This document shows positions 1 to 34,100 of a stretch of DNA of 64,000 nucleotides, piece by piece. The stretch covers positions 5,704,501 through 5,768,500 of the forward strand of contig NC_134035.1 in assembly GCF_964204645.1 (NCBI RefSeq), read 5' to 3'. The notes below the pieces were generated by a model. The model did not search any database. It saw only the letters and a list, made by a program, of their open reading frames with translations, and was not told where the DNA came from. Position 1 is the first letter of the stretch; each line of letters opens with the position of its first letter. Source of the DNA: Tubulanus polymorphus (taxonomy: Eukaryota > Nemertea > Palaeonemertea > Tubulaniformes > Tubulanidae). The position numbers were made by a program, and so were the translations under genes.

Positions 1-1229
1 ACCTCATTACAGCGAAAAATATCGGATCTACAAATATAGCGGATAGGAACATCGTGACAGCGGCCAATACCGAACAGACTATAAGCGGCCTTTTCCTTCC
101 GAAATAATCCGACCACGGGGGCACCAATAGACTGCCGGTCATAATACCGCCGAAGAATATCGAAAAAATCAAGGCGTTCATGTGACTGGATTCGCAAACC
201 CACGAAAACTGAAAAATAGATGAGATGATTTTACGATTTCTCTGGTGATTGGATCATAGAGATTTCTGCTGAGTGACTGACTGACCTGTTCGGTAAGAGT
301 GTAATAACCGTGTGACTGGTAAGAGTAACCGTTTTGACAGACGACTGTGGTATTATCTGTAATTGACTTGAATTGTCGACACTGATCGAGTTTAATTTCT
401 CCATCCTCACTAGTTGTATATGGTATCGACTGGTTCACTGTTTGATTCACCGTAGACAGTTTACAACGATGTTCCGGAATCCATCCTACCATATATGAAA
501 CATTCTTTGGATGGTATCAGAATTTTTGGCAAAGCAATCGGTTCCCTAGACGCGGATCTTACGGAATTCCGTAAAATTTTTAAACTGCCAATGCAACCGG
601 TTTCCCAGTTTTTATTTGCCCTTGGAAAATCTTGACTATTGGCATGCTAATAAAAACCTCAAAATTGCCAGGAGGCGGAATAGAAAAACCTCAAAATTTG
701 GGGCTGATTATAACTTCCGTAAGTTCGTCATGTATAGTAATGCTCCGTTAGGAATTGAATTGAAATTCTGAATGAGAAATTTGATAGAAATTCGATGAGT
801 GAAGTCTCTTTAAACAGCATAAAAATGAATATTCCGGTTTAGTCAGCTGCTATGTTACTCGGTGCAAGCTGTTTCCTTGTAAAAAGTAACTAAAACATTC
901 TTTTTTCAAAACATTTTTCTTTCCACCATTATCTAGCTTATCAATATATGATTCGTAATCTGTATATCGAACGTAATCACGATGGTTATCGTGTACGCCG
1001 CAATGAACAGACTCTGCGAAGGATGAATTATTGTATAGATTTATGATATAAATATAGCCCAGCTATGATAAAAAAAATTCATGAATTTTTGCTTCGCGGA
1101 TGTACCTTGAAACATCAAACCGACTGAACTGAAAGCCGATGCGAAACTGACGATTTCGATGAGAAATATCTGTAGAAACTGATATCTTCCGTAACGTCCT
1201 AACTCCTTCAAGGCGTCTTCGACTTCCAT
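1..1229 (-). CDS. SLC22-type organic ion transporter, N-terminal three exons (partial)
   Basis: Major facilitator transporter of the organic cation/anion (SLC22) type, located in the plasma membrane. Visible exons are 1106-1229 (ATG at 1229), 286-485 and 1-208; the gene continues past position 1. Introns are GT/AG in phases 1 and 0. Exon 1 opens MEVEDALKELGRYGRYQ and then a first membrane helix, the usual SLC22 start. Exon 2 encodes the large extracellular loop, with several cysteines and N-glycosylation sites (NQT, NQS, NNT-like). Exon 3 starts FSWVCESSH, the counterpart of the family WNLVC motif. It continues through a membrane helix into SDYFGRKRP, which fits the MFS loop motif GxxxDxxGRR/K. 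Substrate cannot be told. The intron between exons 2 and 3 is only 77 bp; between 1 and 2 it is 620 bp. Confidence 0.85.
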
Positions 1230-3480
1230 CGTGTGTTGCTTGTTCTCTAGTCGCGGGTTCCTCTCCGGAGTCTATAGCCGACTGAGACTAGAGCGAAGGA
1301 ATATCCGGGTCATGTTGACACTAGCAATGTGTACGCAGCCCTAATCGGCGGCTTCTGTATGTAATACTATATCGAGCCTTCGACGTAACAGATTATAGCT
1401 GAAACGTTTCTTTTCAATTGAATTAAAGTGATATATAAGAATTGTGGCACAGGTCGTTTTTGGCCATGTGTAATATGTATTGTAGGACAGAATTATCTGT
1501 GATCAAATTCTTGGTGACATGGTGCTAACCACGACGCATTCAATTTTCGCCTGCCTTTCGTCGACAGCAAGAGGCCGGTGAGGAGGTCCAATCCGGACCA
1601 CTCCTTGATGTCACCATTAATCGCTGAAAATTAGCTCTCATAATGCAAGAACGGCGATGCGCGTTCCTCGAACCTAGTTCCACAGTTGTGAGTTAGAGTT
1701 AACTCTGAGTTAAAATTAGTTCATTTTCAATGAGTTAACTAAGGGTCAAATCTTAACTCCGAACTGTGGAACTGGATCCTGAAGTATATATTGAAGTGAA
1801 AATATATATACGACGAAGGCACTCAAAAAAATTAGGATACGACCGATTTATCAGTCTATAACTGTGATAACGCGTGATATATTCACTCATAAAATACATT
1901 TAATAGCACGCATAGGAGGGCAACAAATAGATGACAACGTGGATAGAGTGAATCTTATCCATCGATTAAAGAATTCCACCCGTTACCACCGCACTGACTC
2001 GGTGTTCTATCGCAACTGCATATCTTCATATGATATATCATCAACTCTATTAACTATCCCCAGTTCGTCACAACTCAGTGCTGTCGAACCGGATCCACGT
2101 CGGACTGGGACGAATTGAAAGGAATCTAATCCAAGTTTTCCAGGCTGTGGCCGATTTTCCGTTAATTCTTCGATAACTCAGTCATCTCGAGAATCTGTTC
2201 TCAAAATGTCGGGCGGTAACGAAGCGATATTCAAATGTCTCGGTTTCCCAGGCTTTCCCTCTATATCCTATTGTTCTATCGATAACTTTGGCATCTTGCT
2301 CTGGTCTAACAGTGTCGGTCGGTGACTGCCCCGGCCAAGCGATATTCAAGCGTCACAGCGCGTCATTCTAAGATTTTAGCGGCTTATAGAAGCAGAAGAA
2401 AAGTCACGGCTGGCGGCCATTTCAAAAACGCGTATGTGGAGGTCTACATCTTGATCCGCTGATCTTTTGAATGAATTGAATGCTTTTTATTTTCAAATAT
2501 AACTTACAGCATAGTGTACATAGATAGAAATTACAGTACATCAGATTTGGAGGGGCATGTAGAAACGGAGAAATAGTTTATATAAAGTAGTCCCGCAAAA
2601 ATAAAAAGTGAAAAACAGAAAAGAGAAATGTAAAAGTTCAATCACGCTCTAAATCAACACACAACATGCACACTTTTAAATTGTCATTATCGTTTAAAAG
2701 TAATCATTCGATAAGCAAGGGTTGTTTTTTTTAAATAATTTCTCAAAAATGATTTTGAATTGTCCGGATTCTTTTGTAGATTATTGTCACTGATGTTATC
2801 CCCAAGCTAAGGGCCTTTGATACGAGAAATTGTACACAGCGTCACCGATATTAACAGACTGGTCGTGTTGGTATATGGAAGCAAAAAGCTGTTCTGATGT
2901 ACGAGTGTTCTGAAACTGCCGGTTCTGTCGATACGCCGAACAGTAAGTATCCGCGTGGTCAGTAAAGCAGTAATCCGACAGTCGTTCTCTACGACTAAAA
3001 CGAACAGTTTCCTTCCCGTAAACCACTGCGTAATGTCGATATTAATTATAAGTCACATTTAGACCACTGGCTCTCGTTGATAACCGCACATTAAACAACG
3101 GCCGAGGGAATAATGGAGCTGCCGCGCGGATTCTCGCGGTATATCGGTGAACGTTACGCGATGACCGTCTGCCTGTAGGGAGTGGGGGTTCGGGTGATTT
3201 ATCAAGGCAGTTGTCAATAACTTGTTCTCCTCGCGCTTCGACGCAACATCTCCTCTGACACGTTCTCCGTGTGATGTATTAATTCGTTTGCTTGTTCAGT
3301 GCCGGCAGGACCGCCGCGCGGAAACAGTTGGACCGCTCGAAAAATATCATATTCAACCAAACAACGATAATACGTCGTACAACGTTCAGATATTATATAG
3401 ACGTATGAATAACGTGTTTGTATTTATTCGTTGCTTTCTCCGCCGTCTCCAGTCAATTTCAGCGGTATATTATTTGTAAC
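1230..3480. other. Intergenic region between divergent genes
   Basis: This lies between the SLC22-type start (minus) and the promoter of the secreted cysteine-rich gene (plus). I see no convincing exon; short open frames here have no family resemblance and no splice context. It holds one palindromic element (1674-1779) and otherwise AT-rich DNA. Confidence 0.5.
1674..1779. mobile_element. Palindromic MITE, family A (GTTCCACAGTTGTGAGTT ends)
   Basis: The ends are inverted copies: AGTTCCACAGTT on the left and AACTGTGGAACT on the right, followed by GGATCC. The interior is rich in GAGTTAACTC palindromes. Related copies lie at 37759-37862, 38528-38733 and 59290-59635. No coding capacity. Confidence 0.7.
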
Positions 3481-3489
3481 GTCGCTGCG

Positions 3490-3496
3490 TATATAA
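3490..3496 (+). promoter_or_regulatory. TATA box of the cysteine-rich secreted gene
   Basis: TATATAA lies about 150 bp upstream of the ATG at 3645, followed by a GC- and CT-rich stretch. Position and sequence fit a core promoter, but the start site is not known. Confidence 0.45.
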
Positions 3497-3644
3497 TACT
3501 CGCCGGGTTGCAGCTCGCTCGCGCGCTTTCGCTATCGCTCTCGCTCTCTCAACAAATCGAACTGCCTTGAAACATTTCAGAATGTGCTACCCGAGAATAC
3601 ACGGCCCGTTTACGCAGAAGTAATGCCGTAACTGTTTATCCGCG

Positions 3645-23829
<20,185 letters not shown>

Positions 23830-23857
23830 TTTTGTCGTTGTTATCATGGATTGTGTC

Positions 23858-23863
23858 AATAAA
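23858..23863 (+). terminator. Polyadenylation signal of the cysteine-rich gene
   Basis: AATAAA 29 bp past the stop codon at 23827-23829. Confidence 0.6.
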
Positions 23864-23969
23864 GATTTTGTAAAAATTTTTTAATCAAAATTGTGTTTGA
23901 ACGCTTGCGGGTTAACTCAAACCAACTTTCGACAGCAGCTGACCCCAAACATTTTATTTTTACAGTATA

Positions 23970-23971
<2 letters not shown>

Positions 23972-24027
<56 letters not shown>
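23972..24027. repeat. (TA)n microsatellite
   Basis: About 28 AT units without interruption, just past the cysteine-rich gene. Confidence 0.95.
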
Positions 24028-24034
<7 letters not shown>

Positions 24035-24219
24035 ATATTTTTATATACCGGTATCTAATGATTCAATGTGATATGGCGATACATTTCTAATTGATCTATA
24101 TGGTTACAAGTTACACTGAAGCGACAGGGATTTTAAATGAAAATGTTATGTGCTAAAGTTAGTTCTCTTCAACCAATCCACAGTAAGTATGAATTTACGC
24201 GAGGAAATCAGACTTGAAA

Positions 24220-24900
24220 TCAATGGTTATTTTTGACTTTTGAATTTCTACAGCGGATTTTCGTACAAAAATATTCGCGAATATCTCGTCCCAGTAAAAG
24301 ATATATGTAGAAATTTACTACAAAGTTACAAACTTGTAATGGAATACCGATATCGAATACGTAATCGCGCTGTTCCGTAAGAGATTGGCAGGTATCACAG
24401 GAATAGTGGTTGGAAGTGTGCAAAATGCGAGTGAAACTGTTACAAGCATTATATTGTAGTACGTTTTGATTTTGTAGTTTTCTGAACGGACGGAACCATT
24501 TTTGAACATCCGAATAACTGAATTATCATAACAGAATTTGACGCAATAATCATAGTCAAAGGTAGAATATTAGCGTAGATGACGATGATGGTGAAAAACA
24601 TTATTTGGTCAAATAATTCATGGTAAAATTAAGAAAAAAACTAATTGGATAAATGTATGAATAAAGTTGGTATAAGATACAGAACCAGTATATTCACTGC
24701 AGTAATTATCAGTGTAGCAAATCTGGCGAATTTTGGTGTACATATCAAACGAGATGTGGTGAACGGGAAGAGCACAACTGCCGCACGTTCGAGAGTTTTC
24801 GCTACTATTAACCACGAACTATTGCAGTATGCAAAGGCAAATTCATAGATTTTACAACTGATCAGCGAATTCATCATAAATATAGGACCATATCAAGCGT
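24220..24900 (-). pseudogene. Decayed class A GPCR copy
   Basis: Reading the minus strand in several frames gives pieces that match the GPCR at 28418-29382: [44 protein letters not shown] and [20 protein letters not shown]. The pieces fall in at least three frames, so several indels separate them. Homology begins around 24895, at TM3, so everything before TM3 is missing. It lies directly upstream of the ACSS3 gene, inverted relative to the better copy. It keeps an A that the better copy lacks at its frameshift. Confidence 0.85.
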
Positions 24901-25138
24901 GCATGAGAGCAAACTGTAAAATTGGTGGGTTTTTGCGAGATCTAGGCCGCCGTCGACTGTCAGACATTCACCGCCAAGTGCTGCCTCTATGTACAACGTT
25001 AGCGGTGAATATGTGAACTAACTCGATCACTCATTATTCCAGCTGTTGCACGCGAGTTTCCTTTATAGATCAAGGTGTATACGCCATAAATCAATGCTCC
25101 GCGACGTTCCTGTGGGGTGGAGCAACCAGGAAGCGAAA

Positions 25139-28100
25139 ATGGCACTTGTCTCATTTTTTTCGTCAAAAACCTCCCGTTTTCTGCCTAATTTCTGGTCAAC
25201 TCGTAGATTAGCGAGTAAGACAGGATGTCAGATCGGGTCGTCTCGCTGTTTGAGCGTAGGAACTGTTCGGTCAGCTCCAGACCGCGCTCAGAAACCCGTC
25301 AACTACGAGAAAACATTCGCCGACTCTCTGCACAATCGGGATGAGATCTGGGGCAAAGCGTCTGATGATATTGTCTGGACGAAAAAATGGGACAAAGTAC
25401 TTGATGAGACTGATCCGATTTTTCCGCAATGGTACCTTTTATTAGATTTTTCCCCATTGTTTTGCCATTTAGTTAACTATTTTCAGGCGCAGATCCAGAG
25501 GGGGGTTTCAGGGGTCATGACCCTCTAGTCAGTACCATGAGTGGCTTAGAATTGGACCACAAAATGCTTAGCTTTTAGTTGCGTTACATGTAACTTGTAA
25601 CATGATAGGCCTATAAGATGGGCTAACAGCCAGTGTTGCTCCTGTAATAAAATGTAACCTAGTCTGTGTGTGAGACTGAGAGGAACGCCAGTCTAACTCA
25701 AAAGTGAAATATATGAAACCTGTGAGAGTAAATTTCCGTCGATTCAACGGTGGCCATTTTGAAAACTTGTGGAGGGGGCTGGCACCTGTGAACTGAGGCC
25801 AGGACAACAACACAAACAAAGAAACAACACGACGAAATTGAAAAAAATTAAGAAATCAAAACCAATTCACATTTTTCATCTACCAGAATTTATTATTTCA
25901 TTATTCATTATGGAAAACACAAAGAACCCCTGAACTTAAATCTCTGATAGGCGGCCTTTGCAGCATATTGTTTGGCCAAACATAAGATGATATGGTACCG
26001 ATTATGTAGTTCTGTTCGCCCGCTTTGTCTTGCGTACATTCCTTCAAGAAAACAATTAAAATTCATTCAGGGGTTTAACATTTTCATTCTTTATGAACCC
26101 CCTCCTGGAAAAAATCCTGGATCCACGCCTGATTTTTAATTACACTTAATGAAGGCATTAGGCCTATGTCAATCTCACTCGATTCAAGCACTGTCACTGA
26201 TGGATGTGCCAAGAAAACAGCTAAGCTGCAAACAAGTTTATGTCATGAAAAATAATTGTTTAGGCCTATTTCTGAATACAAAAGTCTTAATAAAGGAAAA
26301 TCAACTGATTAATTATAAATTGAGAGGAAATTGAGGAATGAGTTTTTTTCGTCGGAAAGCACTGGGGCTTTGCATAGACTTCACGGCTAAGAAAACTTAG
26401 TGAATTTAATATCACGACGGACACAGCATTATTCTAATAAAAGCTGTTTTACCAATCCACTTTAATTCTATCTAATCTATTTACCCCTCTTGTTTGGGGT
26501 AAAGAAGCCAAAAAGATCATCTTTCGTCTAAATTTTGGCTTCATGGTTTGCAGTGTTTTATCAAAATTTGCAAAGCCTTTGTTCCTATCACTTATGTTGT
26601 GCAAAAATTACGTAGGCCTAAATGAAGTGCTTGGTCGGGGCTATTAGCAGGGTTTTTTGACAATTTGAAATAGGCTTAGTGCATTTACGGTAAGAGAAAA
26701 AGTATTTGATAGCTGAACTATATTTTCTTCTTGATTAAAAGGTTTCCTGGTGGAGAACTGAGTTTCTGTTATAACGGTATTGATCGTCACGTTGATGAAG
26801 GAAGAGGCGATCAAGTCGCTATCGTCTTCGATAGCCCCGTTACTGATACCATCGAAAGGATTACTTACAGGGAACTACAAGAACAGGTAAAGATGCTCTA
26901 TGATTCATATAGAAAACCAGGCGTACCCGTCAGATCGGTGTAAGGAGAATGTCGGGTTTGGTTTGTTCTTATTTTCGAATATATTTCTGTCTCGAATTCC
27001 GATTTTCAAGGTCAGAAATTCACTTATCATCGTAGTATTTTATGGTCTGAATGATCTGAAATGCTAGCTCGATATTCCAGTCATTGGTACATAACACAAC
27101 TCTATGTTTCTGACTTCTAGGGCCCTACAGTTAGAGCATATTATTAAGGGTTCATCCCTTACTAGAATAAAGGAATGATTATGTCTCATAAAATACAGGA
27201 TTCGTATTTTTGTAGGTTGCTAAGTTCGCTTCAGTTCTGGTGGAACAAGGCGTCAAACGAGGGGATCGAGTGCTCATCTACATGCCTATGATTCCTCAAG
27301 CGATGGTAGCGATGTGGGCCGCGAATAGAATCGGTGCCGTGCATTCCCTCGTTTTCGGAGGTTTCGCCGCTAAAGAACTGTCTACTCGTATCGCTCACGC
27401 TGAGGTGAGTCTCCTATTTTGATAATGTAGCCTACGTATGCAAAATAGAAAAATCCTGCAGTTTTAATGAATTACTAATAGAGTAATAACGTTTCCTATC
27501 GAATGCAATGAGCCTTTGCTAAAACAGATCTGTTTACAAATGTGTTTTGAAAATGGCGTTATGGTAATGAAATTTATCTGTTTTGATAATTGATTCAGCC
27601 CATTCATTGGTCTACACTGCAGTACAATGTATCAGTGATGGACTTTGCTACTATTACACCGCATTGCAGTGTATTTAATGTAATAAGTTTTTAGCCCACT
27701 TTTTAGTCCAAGCAGGCTATTGCATACACTTTTCGTTCGTCTGTCCATCCGTAGATGGAATCCAGTTATTTCGGAATATTTTGAAGACGTTTCAAATGAA
27801 GACATCCTGATCTTTGATTAATACATGTATCTAACCTGATAAATGTTATCACTGTCAGGATTCATCTCCTCACATGGGTTTTCCGAAGTTTTTGGTTAAC
27901 CTTTGTTAGCAATTATAGACTGAGCATATAAACCAATGTAGAATTGCATTTTCTGCCGAATTACATGCTAAGATGTTTTACTATAATATATTTCACCATT
28001 TATAATGAATTATTGCACAACATATATTTGCATTTAATTCAGTTACATTTATATTTACACAATAATAAACTTTCACGAAATCTGAGTAGGCTAAATTGTG

Positions 28101-31100
28101 TTAGATTTCTGAGAATTGATTTTCTATTCGCTGTTTACTTTGAATCTTGCATTGTAGTGAATGTCTTTATATCAAAGAAAAATGAATTTTCCAATATGCA
28201 AAAAACCAGTTAGTTCCAGAACATTCACAGTCAGTTAGTCAGTCAGTCAGAACACTCTCACACAGTCAGTACACTCACATAGTCTGTACACTCTCACTCA
28301 GTCAGTACACTCAGTCAGTACACTTTTCAACAGTCCGTGCACTTTCAGACAGTCGGTACACTCTTAGACAGTCAGTGCACTCTCACAGTCACTACACTCT
28401 TATAATCTTCATGAATCATGAATTCTACTCAGATACTCATTGGCAGATCTTATATGAGTTACATCGTTCTCATGTCTGTTGTGAACAGATCTGGAATCTA
28501 CCGCACCGTGTCACTGATCTTTCTGCCTATCGTATTCCTGTTTGGGACATTTGGAAATTCTGCTACTTTTCTGATAATGACAAGTCACCGATTCCGCGGT
28601 TTATCCTATGCTAACTATCTTATCGTTTTGACAGTCTGTGATTCTATGTGCTGCATCAATTTTACACTGATGCCTGTTTTACAGTTTGTTCTCTTCCACA
28701 TTAAAGATGGTCCTATATTCATCATGAATTCAGTGATCAGTTGTCAAATCTATGAATTGATAATGAACCTTGTAGCCTGCAATAGTGCGTGGTTGATAGT
28801 AGCAATATCTCTAGAACGCGCGGCAGTTGTGCTCTTTCCGTTCACATCTCGTTTGATATGTCCCCTAAATTTGCTAGTTTTTCTGCATTGATGATAACCG
28901 CAGTGAATGCACTGGTTCTATACCTTCTACCAACTTTGTTGTTGCATTTCTCCAGCCAGTTTTTAGGATGTTATCATGAATTATTTGATCAAATAATGTT
29001 TTTCACCATCATTGCCATCTACGCGAATATTTTACCGTTGCTGATGGCTATAACCTCAAATTCTGTTATAATAATTCAGTTATTCAGAGGTTCAAAAATG
29101 GTTTCGTCTGATCGGAAAACTACAAAATCGAAATGTGCAACAATAATGCTCGTAACGGTTTCACTCGCATTTGCAATATTCACACTTCCAACAACTATTA
29201 CTACATATTTACCAATCCCCCCGGAACAGAGAGTATTTTTATTGGACATTTTCACCCAGTTTCAAATGTGTAACTATGTGGTAAATTTCTACATATATCT
29301 TTTACTGGGACGAGAAATTCGTGAATTTTTCTGTAAAAAAATCAACATCTGTACGAAGATCCAACAAACGAGTCTTGGCTGAATAGGTTATTCGATGTCG
29401 CGATGTGACACGAGCGCTCTTCAGACCAAAATCGCAGATGATCAGATCAATTAGGCATTAGTGTGATCATCTTTTGTAGATGGAAAAAGGTTTTTTGAGG
29501 AAAATACCAAAAACCGCGGTTTAAACTGGAATAGTGTTGATGTTTGACTATCATTAGCACTGTCATAGGATACATCATTGAATTGGGATCACCCAATTTT
29601 TGTTCATGACACCAGGGGGAGCAGTTAAATATTGAATCACGGATTACCTCCAAATTTATGGTAGCTCCACTGTGTGATAAGATTTTAACTTCATATACAA
29701 TTCGTCTATTTATATCTATGCATATTACCTATGCATATTTTGTAACCACAAAGTTGTAGCTCATGACATGGTCTATAATTTTGGTAAGTTTCAAGGTCAT
29801 TATTGTTTGTATATGGTCACCAGGAAGCGTTGAATAGTAGAATATCGTAGTATCATATCATATTAGTACCTAAGCATATTTTGTTACCACAATCAGTTGC
29901 AAAATTGTAGCTCTTGACATGTTCGATAATTGTGGTGAGTTTCAAGGTCATTGTTTTTTTAGTTTAAGTTCACCAGGGGCATTGAATATTGAAATTTTCT
30001 GTTTGTTGAGCATTCAACCCACTTTCAACCCACCGAGTTATCTATTGAAAGTTGGCAGCACCTGTCACATGGTTCCCACAGAACAGGGAAATTGGGAAAA
30101 ACTTGGAAATTTTGAAATGATAATTCCCAGTTTGGAAATATTTGGGAATTTGAGAAATTTTCCTCAAATCAGGGAAATAATTGGGAAATTCAACATATTT
30201 CATGTATTGTATTTGCCAAGGGGAACTTTCTTCAGCAATTTCCCTTGAAAATCACCTTTATCAACCAGTCACTAAAATGTTGACTGTAGTATGATGATAC
30301 CTGTTCATTCCCATTTTGGGAAATTGAAAAATCACCCATGAAATACTTGGGGAAAACCTGGCAATTTCTAATCCATGTAATTGTGGGGGAACCATGCTGT
30401 CAAACATGCTGTAAAATATCAGTAACTAATGATACACCGCACTGCGGTGTAGATGCACTAAAGGAGTGTGCCCATTACACAATGCACTGGGGTGAAATTT
30501 TTCATATTACCTCCCGCATTTTTGGGTATTAATTAGTCAGCATTGAAAGGGTTAAGTTGATAAGATTAAATCTATTTTCATGGTTTTGGTTTTGCAGCCG
30601 AAGGTTATTGTCAGCGCGAATGTCGGCATCGAACCAAATCGAGTTATTGACTATAAATCATTGTTGGACGAAGCGATCAGATTATCTGGATTTCAGCCAA
30701 ACGTGTCCATCATTTATCAAAGAGAAGGGGTAGGTTTACTATACATGCAGTTTATTTATTGCTTTGCAAGATTGCAGGCTATTACGTCATACGATAGGGT
30801 CTTCACCATAAACGGAGCGTATATGCAATAATTCTGTACGTTTCTGAACGCAGTGGCAATGTATAAGGTAGGGATCTGTCAGCAGTTAAAGGTTTAATGC
30901 AAGGCCGCATGAATGTTTTAAGTTTTCCAAGTACTCTAATTCACGTGATGAAGACCCATCGTCGTTTACCAGAAGCCTCAGAATTTGCTACAACTTTCCG
31001 GTGTATTGTAAATATTAATCAAAAGTTGAATTTTTGTTGTAATCTACAGTACGAACCGGCTGAACTAAACCGAGGAAGGGATATTTCGTTCGACGAGGCG

Positions 31101-34100
31101 ATGGACTACGCCGGGCGTCACGACTGCGTTTCGATCGGGGCGATGGATCCGTTGTATTTGCTGTATACGTCGGGAACGACTGGTCTGCCGAAAGCGGTCG
31201 TGCGTCCGGCCGGCGGGTACGCGGTCGTGTTAAAGTGGTCGATGTGGAATATATACGGAATGAATCCGGGCGACACCTGGTGGGCCGCGTCCGACCTCGG
31301 TTGGGTCGTCGGTCACTCGTACATCAACTATGCCCCGCTGCTCAATGCGAATCCTACAGTATTATTTGAGGTTAGTTTATTGCTTTATTTGAATCGTATT
31401 TGTACGTTTAGATATGGTTGCGATACGCCTACCCTCCAAATTTCTACATAATCTGTACTGTCTATCCTACGATAACAGGTCCCCAAACTGTGGCATGGTC
31501 TGCCACATATTCAAAACAAACCTTTCAAAACGAAGTGCCTCCACAGGGACTCGTATCAGAGTTGTAGGTACTGTACAAACAATAATCTGATAATCCAGAG
31601 TCTATATAGACAATGTATTAACAGATACCGGGTATTTGTTTTTGCAGTTATGATATAGACAATGGATTAAGGGATTATCATTTTTTGATATACCTACAAC
31701 TCTGATACAAGCCCCAGTGAGTGCCAATACACACGATACATCCTTTAGATTCTAATAACTGAACATTATATTATTCCACTTACAAAATTGTGATTAGTTT
31801 CTCAAAAAAGTTTGACTCGTATATCAATATGATTTCTTCATTGATTCGGTTTATCTTCAGTTTATCGATTTAGACGTAAATTTTTTTTGTTAGATTTACC
31901 CTGATCGTGAAACTAAACCACTAATAAACCGGTTACTGATTCATCGAATGAATATTCCGAATCTTTATCCAGGGTAAGCCAGTCGGGACCCCCGATGCCA
32001 GTACATACTTCCGCGTAATCAGTCAACACAACGTCGCGGCCATGTTTCTCGCGCCTACAGCGCTACGAGCTATCCGAAAAGAGGTACGTTATACTCGTCG
32101 CATACGTTACGTACGTTTATACGTAATTAGTTTATCGTTAGTTGTTAGCGACGACGGTATCGTTTTGCATTTCGTATTCGTTCTTCATTCCATCTTCAGG
32201 ACCCCGAAGCAAAACTCGGTAAAGAATGGCCTCTGAATCAGTACGTACAAATCGACTATAGCCCGGTCTATCCACGGGCGGTGCTGGATTTATTCACTGT
32301 CAGCTATTACCAATACGCTTTATCACTATATAATCCGCACTCGGGCAAATCAAGGAGGGGCTCGGTACCGTGGCAGAGTCTAGCAGAGTCTAGCGATTCC
32401 ATCTGATCTACTATAATCATAGAATGATAAAAGGAAAAGACCTGGGTTCAGTTTTATAGAACAGTGCTGGTATTAACTTTAACTAGGGCATTATTTAATA
32501 CTGGACTGGGTCGTGTAGAATGTGGTCCTATAGTTCACTAACCCATCCCCTGGTTAAAGGTATTAGAGGTTTACAGATTTCAAAATCAAGAAAATGCTCA
32601 GCACGTGCAAACCCCCTAACCCTCTACCCAAAAAATATATGATGAATGCTGCATGTAAAATGTGCATTGAAGACCCGAAGGGCTGCAGCTGTGATTCTCT
32701 CATGATTAACGCTTTCTTTAGTTGTAGCTTATTTTGCTCTTTACATTCTGTTATGTTCGTTAAATCGTCATTTACATTCATCACGTCAATCACACACGTT
32801 GTATTTGTAGGTTCAAATATGTGTTTGTGGCCGGTGAACATTGCGATCACGACACTATGGAATGGACTAAATCGATTTTTAAAACTCCAGTACTCGACAA
32901 TTGGTGGCAAACAGGTAAGTGATGTTCTGCATCCATTACCACACGTTCTCAGTTCCGATTTCGCTCTAATGAAAATATTTCAAATCAACTGCTGTAGTAC
33001 TGTGGGTCCTGTGTCTGTTCGGTCTTACACGACATGTTAGGTCTTTCTGCCTTTTGTAAACATTTAGATGTAGCCTGGCTTCGCTGGGAATGAACACTTT
33101 GGGTTTTCTCTCCTTGCCGATGCTAGACTGTTACTTTATACTAAAGATTCTTTTTGAAAAATCTAGTGTGCCAAACTTGAGGAATTAACTTTGACAGAAA
33201 TACTTATCCTAACAAAAAAAGTACAGTACAGTTCACTGGCGGTGAATGTGTTTTGATTCAATAGCTTATCTATGACTGGTTCAGATTTATAGAAGGATAT
33301 CGATTGGATGTATTTTATTCTTTCCTATAGAAACTGGCTGGCCGATGACGAGTACTTGCGTCGGTCTCGGCAACAATCTTCATCCAGTAGCCGGCGTTTC
33401 TGGTAGACCGGTGCCGGGATGGGACGGTATGTACAATCCGGTCTGTCGAACCTCGTAATTAGATCTCATTCTTCGGTTTCATAAAATCGTTCGCTTCGCT
33501 TCGTATTTTCAGTGAAAGTTCTCAAAAAAGACATGACCGAATGCGACAAGTCGGAACTCGGAAATATCGTCGTCAAGTAAGCCTTTTGCAGGAAAATTGT
33601 TCAATTTTTCCATGATTCTGGATTCCGCAATCTAACTAAACGTTGATTGTTATACTCTAGGTTGCCATTGCCTCCGGGCTCATTTTCAACTATTTACAAG
33701 AACGACGAGAGATTCAAACATCTTTACTTCGAAAATTTTCCCGTGAGTACACGTGACCTCGGAATTTTCTAAAAGCTTATGAATCGATCGCAAGCGGATT
33801 TTCAGTATGGAAAAACTTTTCCCGATGTCGTCGCATTTTACATCAAAAATCGTCGTCAAATAATAAACTTGGCGCCCATTTTACCCCTGGAGGAGTGTTA
33901 TTTTATGAGCAAAAAAGCCACAGTTGGTGATTTAAGAATTTGTTTTCTGATAGTCTCTAAGTTTTAACTAAACTTCGAAACTATCAGAATATACTTTTAT
34001 ATCATCAATTGTGGGTTTTGCTCATTAACTAAGATTGATATCAGTCAGTGTTATTTCATCTCGATTTTCCGTATTGATGTTTCAATTTATTTATAATTAT

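Noticed and set aside
32563-33040. 115-codon minus and 148-codon plus open frames
   Set aside because: They overlap ACSS3 exon 8 and its introns; the plus frame is not the ACSS3 reading frame.
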